Assembly (NCBI GenBank): GCA_963691655.1
Contig: OY829328.1
Location: 76,140,400 to 76,204,399 of the forward strand
Direction of reading: 5' to 3'
Length of the DNA stretch: 64,000 bases
Source of the DNA: Toxonevra muliebris
Taxonomy: Eukaryota; Arthropoda; Insecta; Diptera; Pallopteridae
Part shown: in pieces, positions 1 to 10,443 of the stretch
Layout: the number at the start of each line of letters is the position of its first letter
Numbering within the stretch: the stretch's first letter is position 1
Translations under genes and position numbers: made by a program
The notes under the pieces: generated by a model
Databases searched by the model: none
Seen by the model: only the letters and a program-made list of their open reading frames with translations
Told to the model about the DNA's origin: nothing

Positions 1-270
1 TTGTAAAACCTGCCATTGTCTGTTTGGTAGGCATGCTCTCAGATTAGGAGTATTCTCTCATGAATTCTGCAGAAGTTGCAGGAACGAGGAAGAGGAAGAA
101 ACATTTGAACACTTCTTCTGCAATTGCCTAGATCTAGCTAGAAGCATAGCGAGTTTTTTAGGCAAATACGCTTTTAATACTCTTACGGAAGTATCCGGTG
201 CTAAGGTTAAGCAAATTCTGCGCTTTATTAGAGCTTCCATTGAATTGGCCAATATCGTGGCATGGAAGGT
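1..270 (+). pseudogene. 3' tail of an RNase H-bearing non-LTR retrotransposon (relic)
   Basis: The plus strand reads without a stop as the C-terminal tail that follows the RNase H domain in LOA/I-type non-LTR elements. It has a degenerate TGHW-like stretch, then a Cys-x2-Cys with an acidic run (FCRSCRNEEEEETFEH), then FFCNC (about bases 65-130). The same arrangement recurs in other relics here (10444-10704, 55725-56030, 63200-63560). The fragment enters from the left edge, so its 5' part lies outside the window. No protein start is present and nothing suggests activity. Clade assignment within RNase H-bearing non-LTR elements is my inference. Confidence 0.7.
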
Positions 271-2483
271 CCTTGTATGCGGTTGTGGGATCATATTAGA
301 AATCAGCGTGATGCAACGCTACAGTTCCTCGCGCAGTACTTCGTGCCGCACGCAATAGTGCCATATTACCACGTATTCATTCATTGGTTTCTGCATGTTC
401 TTCAGGTGCTTGATTTGCACGATTATATTCTACTCCTCGTGCATTACGACTCTCTGATGCAAGATTTGTTCTTCTGATTTTCGGCATAATGGCAATCAAT
501 TGAGTTTCTTACTGTAATAAAATTGTTTAAAAATTTGAAATCCCCTCTTAATAATTATTCACTGCTACACAAATTACCATAAATGTGATCGACAGAAGAA
601 GCGAAAGGGACGAATGAGATGCCAGTAATCCCTGAAAGTATGCAATACAAAACACACCAAAGCATGTACATTTTCGTAACCCCTGAAAGTATGCAATTTC
701 GGTATTTCACGATTTTCAGATTTTTCCGAAGGAAATTGTTTTGACCGCATTCCATACCAATCCAACAAAGAAATCGCCATACAAATCGGATGATGTTCAG
801 CCGAGTTATGCGCGTACAAACATATTACCCCTTATTTCTTTTATGTAGATAGAGAGAGAAGAAGATTTGCTGTATTTGGACAAGTTTTATAAAAATTGTG
901 AGCGATTGAAAATAGGTAAAAAAAAAAGTTTATTTTTACTTTAGATCAAATAGGTAACGATTCTAAACTTGTTTTCAATAAAAACTCAAAGGCAATCAAT
1001 TATCTTTCCTTCGTGCATAAATCAGAATTAAAATTAGGTGGAATAGTATTTAAGTAACTATTTAAGACCAATGTTGACCAATATTTTCCAACTGATTTTG
1101 ATAAACAGACGCTTGTTTTCTTTGAAATAGATCTGGCTTTAATATCTAATAAAGAAACCGATACTAACAGTTTTTTCTTTAAAATCTGCTAACGAAAACT
1201 GGAGACTTCGGCAATTAAGTTAAAAAAACTTTTTTCAGAATTAAAAATATGGAAATTTGACAATATCTCGAAAAGTGTTCTACTTTAGGTCACACAATTT
1301 TTTTTTCAAATTTTGTAAACTAGTGTTACAAAAAAATGTTTTGAAAGGTGGATCTACCTATTTTAGAAATGTATTGGAATTAATGGAAAGATAAAAAAGG
1401 TATGAAATTAAATTTTTGTTTACCTGTTTCCCCCTCAACAACTTAACAAACTTTTGTTAATACTTAATAGAATAAAATAATATACTTATTATAAAATACT
1501 TACCAGCCATAAAAAATAGAAAATGTGCCTTGATCGGCAATAGACGTTTATTTATTTTCACCATTTTGTTATCGTCACCTCCAGCCACCTCCACCAATAG
1601 TCAAATTTCATCAGTTTTTGAATATCACAGTTGAATTTCCAATGCTAAATCTGTATTGCTCACTTCCCGTTTACGCTCATATCACTTCATTATTTAATTT
1701 ATTGTTTATGTATAATCTTTATATGTACAATGCACTTCACAAGTTCATCAGCGATTTTAATGTTCACAACGTTTCATCAGACCCGTTCAAAATCGAATGT
1801 ATAGTTTTCAATTTAACAAAAATTTATTCTTTACTTTTTAGTACTCATTTTATACACACATATTTAATTTTTATTTTTTTTTTTTTTATTTTTTTTTTGT
1901 ATTTGAGATTCTGATAAGATTTTTTATTATAACAAAATGATTTCTCTTTTTCCTGTTATTGTGTTATCATAAACGATATAGCTTGTTGTTCCAATAATCC
2001 AGCTACATTGTATGAATGTCTGCCTACCAGTCTCTGCTACAATTTTCCTTCAACGCTTCGGCATATCTTATAATGAATGTATATGATATTGTTCTGTCGT
2101 TTAGTTACTAGTTACCTGAAATTAAAAATAGTTAAAAATTTACCATTGTTACTAACAGAACGACTATTTTGTTGTATGTAAAGCTAGCTGGATGTGCGTG
2201 GTAAAGCAAATAGATACGCATTATTCCCACATTTTTCAATGATCTCATGAATATTCTACTTTGTATATGCTCTTTTAGAGGCACATACAAACATACATAA
2301 TAACTAGTAATAACAATAAATTCGTATCTAATCACTTTTCTTTTATTGTTCTTCTGGTAAATGTCTCTCACGTTGTAATGTTTATTATTATTATTATTGC
2401 AAGTGTTGTTGTATTAATTTCAAATACATGCATCAATTTCGCTATTATCTTACAATTAGTTATAATTTTTATCAGTGAGCAAT
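271..2483. other. Gene-free A+T-rich stretch
   Basis: Only short open frames with low-complexity translations are present. Two things stand out. A near-identical 17-base segment, CCCTGAAAGTATGCAAT, occurs at about 631 and again at about 682. Around 1345-1470 there is a segment resembling 27,965-28,115 (AAAGGTRGATCYACC, then AGAAATGTATTG, then a shared tail AACTTARCAAACTTTT). No host gene, tRNA or element end could be defined. Confidence 0.5.
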
Positions 2484-3534
2484 AAGAGTATCAGCGATGC
2501 CAACTTGCGGGGAATTCCTCATTTTGCCCATTCCCCCATTTGCGGGTAATTTTACATAGTACGGGGAATCGGGGAATGAGCTGTTTTTTGCGGGGAATTT
2601 GAAGACGTTCAGCTTTTAGTAATTAAAGTCTGTAGAATATTTTTTGTCAAATTTTATGTAATGTAAAACGTTTAACTTATGAAATACTTCATATTTTAGG
2701 TCTTAAAATCTTCAACTTTTCTTAAATGAGCCCTTGGTTTAAAGAAATCGATTTTTAAAAAAGTGTGTAATTTGAAAGTCGTTCATTTCAAAAGTAAAAA
2801 TTGTAAAAAAAAAAAAATGTGTAAAAATTTCAGAGAGAAACTTAAAGTGCTTAGCTGTACCTCCTGATTAAAACTCTTAGTCCTTGCTGACTTATCTGTA
2901 AACTTACAAACTACGGTCAGCTATCATAAATTAGATGAAGTATATTTTAAATGTTAAAAACCGTTAGTCAAAACTTTGAACCCGTTTTTCTTAAAACAAG
3001 GTTTTTGACATTTTTCATTTGAGCCAAAAGAAAGTCTATGCCTCTTCTTTTGAGAACTTTGATGTCCAAAAGTGGGCTGAGGCTTATGTATCTATCAAAA
3101 TCAACGTCTAGTAACTCGAAACACCCCATATCGTTCAAATATGGTGTAGTAACAATTACCCAATGGGACTAATCGTTGTACAAGTATGAGCCCGATCAAT
3201 TTTGAGAGTGGGTTTCCTTGAGATCAAATCACTCATGTGTCAAAAGAATTCCAAAGCCAGAAAGAACATTTCTATTAACCTCCCAGTCCTATAAAAAATG
3301 GTTAAGTTTTGGACCGAGATAGTGTTGGGCCGCTTTAGAATAACAGCCACCGAGATTAACTTTAAGCCAACGTAAAGGTATTTTTCGTTTTTATAAAATG
3401 TTTATATGAAAAGTGCGTATCGCGCTGTTGTAATATAAAATTATACAGGTGCGGGGAATTTGATCGCTAATCGGGGAATTTCTCGAGGGCTAACGGGGAG
3501 ACAGAAAAGATGAGTTGGCATCCCTGAAGAGTAT
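2484..3534. mobile_element. Non-autonomous hAT-like element with 8-bp target duplication
   Basis: The element proper runs 2492-3526 (1035 bp). Its ends are inverted repeats, CAGCGATGCCAACTT on the left and CAGGGATGCCAACTC read inward from the right. It is flanked on both sides by the identical 8 bp AAGAGTAT (2484-2491 and 3527-3534). An 8-bp duplication with CAGxGATGCCA termini is what hAT elements leave. Subterminal zones at both ends carry repeated CGGGGAAT motifs (several within the first 110 bp, three in the last 90 bp), as expected for hAT transposase binding sites. The interior has no transposase frame, so it would depend on a transposase supplied elsewhere. Confidence 0.88.
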
Positions 3535-3677
3535 TCATATTTTTCAATGATAAACTCGTGCGAGTATATTTACTTGCCATCAATGATTTCTAGATTTGTT
3601 TTTATTAAAACATTGTAATTGCACTGTAAAACATAATTAGAGTTACATAGCGCTAAAGACTAAATAGGGGGGGGAGT

Positions 3678-5025
3678 GAAGGTTGTAACCTACGCGGACG
3701 AGGTAGTAATATTAGTGTCTGGTCTGCTCCTCAAAGTGATCAGCGAAATCATGGAGGGGATCTAGGTTTGCTGAGTAACTGGGCTAGCAGTAAATCCAGG
3801 GAAAGCAGAAATGATACTATTTACTACTAAGGTCAAAGTACCGGCTTTCAACCTTCCGCGTTTAAATGGTCAAAGACTATCCCTTTTATTAGCAGCAAAA
3901 TACCTTGGGGTTAAACTTGATGCTAAGTTAATCTGGAAAACAAACATCGAACAATGACTAAAAAAGGCTTGTATCGGTTTTTATGCCAGTAAGAAATCCT
4001 TTGGGAAAAGGTGGGCTCTAAAACCAGAAAAAATTAGCTAGAATTCAAAGAACAGCGGGGCAGAGGAAGGGTTGGGGGGGGGGGGGGGGGGAATGACGCT
4101 CAAAACATGCTGTTAAATCTAATCCCCATTGACCTTTTCGTTAAATGCATTGCATCAATTACCGCGTTAAGATTAAGAGATGCTAGATGCTAAACAAGTA
4201 AGACCTACGATCACAGCCTTGAAAAGCTGTTCATGGTTTCCGTTCGTACTAAGAATGACTGGAAGAACGGCAAGTACCATAAACAATCCGACATAACTCT
4301 CTATAACGACTGGTTCAAATGGGATTGAGGTGTAGGAGCGGGGATATACTCAACAGACTTGGGTATATCTTATTCCCTTAGTCTCTCAAACAATGCCAGC
4401 ATCTTCCAGGCAGAAGTTATAGCAATTAGTGAGGCATGCCGTATTACAGAATCGTTAGATATTGCAGGGTGGAACATTAAACTACTCTCTGATTGCCAAG
4501 CCGCGATCATGGCTTTAAATTCATCTATTACCATATCCAAACTGGTCTGGCAGTGCAAGAAGTACCTCACGAGACTAGCAAACATAGCCAACACATCCCT
4601 CATATGGGTTCTTGGTGATAGGAACATTGAGGGAAATGTTTGAGCCGATGCACTTGTTAAGCAAGGTTCCTCTCAGCAATCCTCGCTAGTCGAACAGGTT
4701 CTCATTCTGCTAAAAGGAACTCAAAGGAAATTACGAGAACACTACCTACACCAAGCCATCCTCTGGTGGGAGAGCATACAGACATGCAAAATAACAAAGA
4801 AATTCTGGCCCTGTTACAGTGCTGAGCAAGAACTGACAACCTACTCACCAGAAACCGAACTGATGTAGTAAGATTAACTGCTGTCAGTACGGGTCACTGG
4901 CCAATAGGCGTTCATGCATCTAAAATGGGGATCCTCTTCAGCGACCATTTCTGCAACCGTAATGAAAGCAGTGAGAACGATACCGTCAAACACTTACTCT
5001 GTAAGTTTGACCGAATCAGCCATTA
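3678..5025 (+). pseudogene. Non-LTR retrotransposon relic: RT thumb and RNase H
   Basis: The plus strand carries a degraded reverse transcriptase. The catalytic box reads YADE instead of YADD (3691-3702), followed by LVLNPGKAE-like and KYLGVKLDAKL blocks with in-frame stops. Then comes an RNase H segment (4359-4643: FQAEVIAISEACR, LLSDCQAAIMAL) that ends in a stop, followed by the TGHWPIGVHASKMG and Cys-rich tail (about 4885-5020). A pure run of 18 G (4074-4091) interrupts the region between RT and RNase H. It is 5' truncated and has multiple stops and frame changes, so it is dead. Confidence 0.8.
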
Positions 5026-5627
5026 ATATTTAGAAAGATTCTATTGATACTTAAAATCGAATCCAAAGAAAAAACTTTCTATGACATACTTTTATACTGT
5101 TAACAGATTCTCTGGGTGGAAGATTTCTCATTGGTTCTATTATAATTTTTTTCTGCATTAAATTGAATACATTTGCCAATGACGTATTCAATATTTTTCT
5201 GTCGTGAATGTGAATTTATAAAGTGATATTTGATTTCAAATTCGAATTCCCTTACAGACGATCCTTTAATAATCCTCAGTTGCCACTTAACCCTCTCACA
5301 AATATTAGGATATAAATGCTGAACCTTAACTTTTTACTTTTCCTAACTACATTTACAGAACAATTCCAGCCAAACTAGTTTTCTTTAAAAAAAAAAATAG
5401 ATATAGCTTATAGTCTCAGAGCCCTACAAGGCCATCTTGAAATTAAAATATTGTAATTTTCTTTAAATAAAATCCGAAAAAAAAATTTAAAAAATTTCCT
5501 GCGGTTGGAGTTCGTTTGTGAAATGGCTAATTTGTTTTATTCATTGCTCAACAATGTACATACACAACCAGTAAAAAATTTACCGGTTGTTTAGATTTAA
5601 AAGAAATTAACTACTACTAAAAATATA
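5026..5627. other. Gene-free spacer
   Basis: A+T-rich DNA between the non-LTR relic and the next inverted-repeat element. I see no gene and no element end. Confidence 0.4.
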
Positions 5628-6250
5628 AGCCCTGTTCACTCTTTAGAGTAAAGTGCTGGTTAACGGAGTAACAGAGTAAAAGTGTAAAGCAAAATTACTC
5701 TACAAAAACAAAATATACGACATTTGCTTTTACTCACACTTTACACTTTTACTCTAGTTCGACCCTTTATTTAAATATTTGTTACTCTGTTACTCTGAGT
5801 AAGAGAGAAAATTAGTGTTGCCTACTTTTTGATTTGTACGACAACAAAAAATAAAAACAAAAGTTTTGTTCCTGGCGCTTTTAATTGGGAACATTGATCG
5901 CAGAGAAAATAAAAAAAAAGCTGTCAACAATATGAAATGAAAAAATTTTGAATTTCAACTCATGTTTTTATTTATAAGAACGTTTGAAAACTATTGCGAA
6001 TCAATTTTATCTTCTTTTCACCTTCAACACACTTAAATTTGCAAACAGCTTCTAGCATTAAAGGATTTTTTTTGCACTTTTACTACAAACTTTTTCAATG
6101 GAAAAAAAGTAAACAAAGAATGAAAAATATATTTTTTGACTTTTACTCCAGAGAGTACTTTTTTAGTTTTAGAGGCGTTCACGCTCTAGAATAAAACATT
6201 ACTTTTTTACTCCGTTACTCAGCGCTTTACTCCAAAGAGTGAATAGGGCT
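5628..6250. mobile_element. Non-autonomous DNA element with about 50-bp terminal inverted repeats
   Basis: The left end begins AGCCCTGTTCACTCTTTAG. The right end, read inward, begins AGCCCTATTCACTCTTTGG. The match continues through GAGTAAAG, GCTG and TAACGGAGTAA for about 50 bp with few mismatches. Flanks are ATA on both sides, so the target duplication is TA or ATA. The interior contains more ACTCTGTTACTC/GAGTAACAGAG motifs in both orientations, giving strong self-complementarity, but no transposase. The 3-bp duplication and GGGCT/AGCCC termini resemble PIF/Harbinger MITEs; that class call is inference. Confidence 0.75.
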
Positions 6251-6254
6251 ATAG

Positions 6255-6976
6255 ATTTCGGAAAGTCGCAATCTTAATTCAGAAGAACCTAATTGAATTC
6301 ATCAAATTTGTGTTCAGAATATTCAAATTAATTTCTAAAAATATTAATTTGAATTCAGAATAATCACGTTGATTCCGAAAAGCTTCAACTTGAATTCCGA
6401 GTGGTCAGATTGGTTTTAAAAAATTGTCAATTTGAATTCAAAATAGCGGGACTGATTTCAAAAAGCGTCAATTTAGAAGCATTAAATTGATTTCAGAGGA
6501 CGTCAATTGGTTTGAAGTAAAGAAAATTTTAATAAGGAGCATCGTTTGATACTCAATTTAGTTAAATTGATTTTAGAAATCCGCAATTTGAATTCAGAAG
6601 AGTTAAATTGATTTCATGGAAGATCAACTTAAGTTCAGAATATACAAATTGAATTCAGAAAATATTATTTTCAATTTAGTTTAAAAATTCACGAAGCGTC
6701 AATTTGAGTTTCGAATAATATAAAAAATTAATTTTAAAACAATCAATTTTAAATTTAGAATAAACTTAATTCAGAAAAAAATTAATTTGAATTAATGTTA
6801 GCCAAATTGAATTCAGAAATGGTCAATTTGACTTCAGACTACTTTCATGAAACATCAAGTTAAATTCAAAATATACAAATGAATTCAGAAAAGTGAAATC
6901 GATCACAGCAAGTTTTAATATGCATTCAGAATAAAAGAATTGAGTTCATAAAGCGTCAATTTATATTCAGAATATA
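6255..6976. repeat. Decayed tandem array (GAATTCAGAA family), left part
   Basis: A run of diverged units built from half-units like CAATTTGAATTCAGAAT and TAAATTGATTTCAGAAA, roughly 20 bp each and about 40 bp as a pair. The array continues after the mariner-group element at 8257, so it pre-dates that insertion. Strong divergence between units points to an old satellite-like array or an expanded microsatellite. Confidence 0.65.
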
Positions 6977-6978
6977 TA

Positions 6979-8254
6979 CAGGGTGACAATCGTAAAGTGA
7001 CGCACACATTTCAGCAGTTATTTTCAAAAGGACGTACTTCCATTAAGTACAATTAAGTGTTAACATTGCTGAATATATAAGCATTCATTTGAACCCCACC
7101 TCATTCAATATAACCTCCTTTAGCCTGCACAAATGCCTTCAATCGATCCGGAAATCGTAGGACTGTTTGCCGCAGGACTTCCTGATCAATTTCAGTCCAG
7201 GCTTTCTCTAATGAATTTGTCAGCGACTCCAGACTGTGGTGTTGAGATGCACAAGCCTTACTCTCTAAAATACTCCAAATAGAGTAGTCCATTGGATTCA
7301 AGTCTGGGGAGTATGGTGGCCATTCTTGAGATGTTATGAATCCAGAAAAATTGTCTTTTATCCATGTTTGCGTTAATTTTGCCATGTGGGAAAGTGCAGA
7401 ATCTTGCTGGAAAGTCCAGTTTTCATTTCCAAATGTATCTTGGGCCCAGGGAAGAACATGTTCATTTAAAATGCTCCGATAAACAACCTGGTCAATTTTA
7501 ACACCCTCTTCAACGAATATTAGAGAGGTTCTGGCATTAGCGGAAACTCCAGCCCATACCATAACGGAAGCTGGCTTTTGAACTCGGCCAACAGTCCTAT
7601 TTTGTTGCGATGATGATGTTAGCCACATTCGGTCATTTTGCGCATTGAAATGTTGTTCAACCGTGAAAATTTTTTCATCTGTAAACAAGATATTTTCAAC
7701 ATTTTTTAACACGGAGGAGCGTAGCAACGCCTTGCATCTTTGCAGTCGCAAATCTTTCAGATCTTGAGCTTTTCGGAGCTTGTACGGCTTAAGATTAAGC
7801 TTTGATTTTGCAATGATTCGCACTGTTTCACGGTTTACTCCCACTTCCTTAGCGATTTTTCTCATTGAGCGCCTTGGATTTTGTTTGATTCGTTTACGAA
7901 TTTTTTCTGTTAAACCAGTAGTGGCAACTGTTGAAAATTTTCCCCGGTCTCTATCTCCAAAACCCCCAGTTTCATTATATCGAATAATAGCTCGGCCTAC
8001 CGTACGACTTGACAAATTTAAAGCCTTTGCAATTTGACGGCTACTATAATTTGCCAAATGAAATTTCATAATTTCACGACGAATATTTTCCTTGTCCATT
8101 TTTATGGAAATTTCAAAATGTAATAACAAAAATTCAAATGAAATTAAAAGCAAAGCCAATGATGAATGAATTTGCTTTTTAAATTAAAGTAACGGTAAAT
8201 GGCAAAGCTTGCTGCAGAGTATTAAACTTGCGTCACTTTACAATTGTCACCCTG
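6979..8254 (-). mobile_element. DD37D mariner-group (maT-like) transposon, copy A
   Basis: Complete element of 1276 bp. Both ends read CAGGGTGACAAT, then C/T, then GTAAAGTGACGCA inward (about 27-bp inverted repeats), flanked by TA on each side (6977-6978, 8255-8256), the hallmark of Tc1/mariner insertion. It interrupts the GAATTCAGAA array. A copy in the opposite orientation lies at 26484-27771. The transposase frame is open over its full length (see 7101-8099) but has lost four codons relative to copy B. Confidence 0.92.
7101..8099 (-). CDS. DD37D mariner-group transposase (332 aa)
   Basis: Cut-and-paste transposase of the IS630-Tc1-mariner superfamily. I take the ATG at 8097-8099 (MDKENIRREIMKF) as start; the frame is open 20 codons further upstream but has no ATG there. 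The N-terminal half has a helix-turn-helix (YSSRQIAKALNLSSRTVGRAI) and a second one (SMRKIAKEVGVNRETVRII). The catalytic triad lies in FTDEK, FQQDSALSH and SPDLNPMDY. Counting from the second to the third Asp gives 37 intervening residues, hence DD37D (maT/ITmD37D group). The frame has no stop or frameshift, but compared with the copy at 26639 it lacks four codons (TQKK) between the DNA-binding and catalytic parts. The second catalytic motif reads DSALSH here and DSAPSH in copy B. Function is therefore uncertain although the gene is open. Confidence 0.9.
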   Translation of the reverse strand: MDKENIRREIMKFHLANYSSRQIAKALNLSSRTVGRAIIRYNETGGFGDRDRGKFSTVATTGLTEKIRKRIKQNPRRSMRKIAKEVGVNRETVRIIAKSKLNLKPYKLRKAQDLKDLRLQRCKALLRSSVLKNVENILFTDEKIFTVEQHFNAQNDRMWLTSSSQQNRTVGRVQKPASVMVWAGVSANARTSLIFVEEGVKIDQVVYRSILNEHVLPWAQDTFGNENWTFQQDSALSHMAKLTQTWIKDNFSGFITSQEWPPYSPDLNPMDYSIWSILESKACASQHHSLESLTNSLEKAWTEIDQEVLRQTVLRFPDRLKAFVQAKGGYIE

Positions 8255-8256
8255 TA

Positions 8257-8500
8257 AATTGTATTCAGAATATATAAATTGTATTCAGAATGTACCCATT
8301 TTAATTCAGATTATGCAAATAGAACTCTGGCAGCGTCAATTTGAATTCAGAATTGCCAAATTCAGATTTGAATTCAGAATATACTAATTGAATTCAATTT
8401 GAATTCTAAGTAGTTAAAATGTTTTTAAAAAGCATAAACTTAAATTTATGTAGAACCAACAAATTGATTTTAAAAACTGTCAATTTGACTGAAGAATAAT
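8257..8500. repeat. Decayed tandem array (GAATTCAGAA family), right part
   Basis: Continuation of the array at 6255-6976 on the far side of the DD37D insertion, with units such as AATTGTATTCAGAATATA and CAATTTGAATTCAGAAT. The two parts together give about 970 bp of array before the insertion. Confidence 0.6.
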
Positions 8501-9143
8501 TATTTCAATCGTTTTTATTGAGAAATAAATATCACTCCTACTAATATAACGGGCCCTTTTTATTGTTAATCACATACTTATTTGTCAAAAAAGATCACTA
8601 AAATTTTTTACTTATATTTTTTTAACAAAATTTTTATTTAAGTATTTAAAATATTGTGTGTAATCTTTTACGTAATTTTTAATCTCAAATGATTGAGAAT
8701 ACAACAAATTATTATTATTTTAAATAGAAATCTGTAATACAATATCATATACAGGTATAAAAATATGATTATAATTCAAGTATGTAAATAGTCGGTCAAG
8801 CAAAACAACAACGACATAAAAATATATCAGCGCAATTTACATTACATTGAAACAATGATGTAAATAAGTAAAGTGTTAATGATAAAAAAAAGAAAAATAA
8901 AAAAACAAACTGGTATTATTTAAAATAAGAAATTTGTATTTCAAAAAGTGACAGTGTGAAGTGCATTTTAAATTGAAAGTTAATACATACAATCATTAGC
9001 GGATTCAAAGGGGGGTAGATATAAAATTTAGAAATAAAGGCCCCTTCAATGGGTTTTTTAATATTTTTTTTTTTTTGTTGCAACATACAAAAGAAGCATT
9101 CAAGAATACAGCACTCAGACAAGTTTTACGTCTATTGTATTGG
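8501..9143. other. Gene-free A+T-rich stretch
   Basis: Only short incidental frames. No gene, element end or structured repeat recognised. Confidence 0.4.
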
Positions 9144-9148
9144 GAGTA

Positions 9149-10410
9149 TGAATATACATACTCGTTTTTTTTTGTAATTTGGACATTTATTGTGAAAAAG
9201 TGATTGCAAATTTATTCTTTAAAGTATTGTCCATCGTTAGCCACAACCTTTTCCCATCTTTCTAGTAGCATACGGATTCCGCGTCGAAAGAACTCCTCAT
9301 CTCTTGAGGCTATCCACGAATCGACCCATTTCTTGAGTTCTTCGAAAGAACTGAAGTGCTGTTCAGCCAGGCCATGTGTCATCGATCGGAACAAGTGGTA
9401 ATCAGAAGGAGCAATGTCTAGAGAATACGGCGGGTGAGGTAGCACTTCCGATTTCAGCGTTTCCAAGTATGTTTTTACTTGCCTTGCAACATGCGGCCGA
9501 GCATTGTCGTGCTGAAGAATAACTTCGTCGTGTCTATTCTCATATTCTGGCCTCTTATCCTTTAATGCTAGGCTCAAACGCATCAATTGTAGTCGGTAGC
9601 GGTCCCCAAGTGATCATTTCATTCGGTTTCAACAGCTCATAATACACCACAACTTTCATATCTCACCAAATACACAGCATGAGCTTGGATCCATGGATGT
9701 TCGGCTTTGCCGTTGATGCATGTCCGGGCGGTCCCTATGATTTTTTACGCTTTGGGTTATCGTAACGTATCCACTTTTCATCGCCAGTCACAATACAATG
9801 CAGAAAACCCTTTCTTTTCTGTCGTTCAATCAGCAGTTCACATGTGAAAAATCGTCGTTCGATGTTTCTCGGCTTCAATTTGTACGGCACCAAATTTCCT
9901 TTCTTTTGAATCATTCCCAATGCTTTTAAGCGTTTAGAAATGGTTGATTGATCAACTCCTAAAGATTCTGCAAGTTCTTGTTGCGTTTGACATAAATCTT
10001 CTTCGAGTAATGCCTTCAATTCTTCATCGTCGAACTTTTTCGGGCCGCCTGAACGCTCCCTGTCTTCAACATCAAAATCACCACTTTTGAAACGGGCATA
10101 CCACACCTGACACATTCTAACGTCTATAGCACAGTCAGGATAAGCTTCAGTGAGTAAACGATGTCCTTCAGTTGCGTTTTTCTTTAAATGGAAGAAGGAA
10201 ATTAAAACTTCCCGCAAATGTTGTTTTATTGGCACGAAATTCGACATTTTCAGCTATAGTAAAACGCTTTTGTAAAATTATGAAAATTATTTGACAGATC
10301 AAATCTTATAGTATTTTTGGCGCTCTGCGAGATAGAATAGCTGTCAATGTCAAAAAAATGAAGCGTATGATAGATATGAAGTTAGTCACAATTACGAGTT
10401 TATACATTCA
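9149..10410 (-). mobile_element. Mariner (DD34D) element, probable full length
   Basis: The broken transposase at 9212-10247 sits between candidate inverted repeats TGAATATACATACTCGT (from 9149) and TGAATGTATAAACTCGT (inward from 10410), each next to a TA (9147-9148 and 10411-10412). The resulting 1262 bp matches the usual mariner length of about 1.3 kb. The ends are short and imperfect, so the borders are tentative; the class call rests on the transposase. Confidence 0.6.
9212..10247 (-). pseudogene. Mariner DD34D transposase, broken
   Basis: Minus-strand remnant of a mariner transposase. The N-terminal part is open from the ATG at 10247 (MSNFVPIKQHLREVLISFF) through the helix-turn-helix, the CQVWYARFKSGDFDVED motif and the first catalytic Asp in VTGDEKWIRYDNPKRKKS, where it hits a stop (9735-9737). 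A second stop replaces a Trp in the LCIWWD-like motif, and a frameshift near 9600 follows. The C-terminal part (9212-9586) resumes with LQHDNARPHVA and YSLDIAPSDYHLF. There are 34 residues between the last two Asp, so it is DD34D. The usual SPD before the last Asp is SLD. At least three lesions make it inactive. Similarity is to the mauritiana/vertumnana side of mariner, as far as I can judge by eye. Confidence 0.85.
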
Positions 10411-10443
10411 TACTCAAAATATTATATCCTGTGTTCCTTTTTG

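Noticed and set aside
1618..1914. 98-codon frame ending in a Phe run
   Set aside because: The translation is largely a T-rich simple sequence.
6255..8500. CRISPR-like repetition
   Set aside because: The units are adjacent and diverged with no regular unique spacers, and the DNA is from an animal; this is a tandem array.
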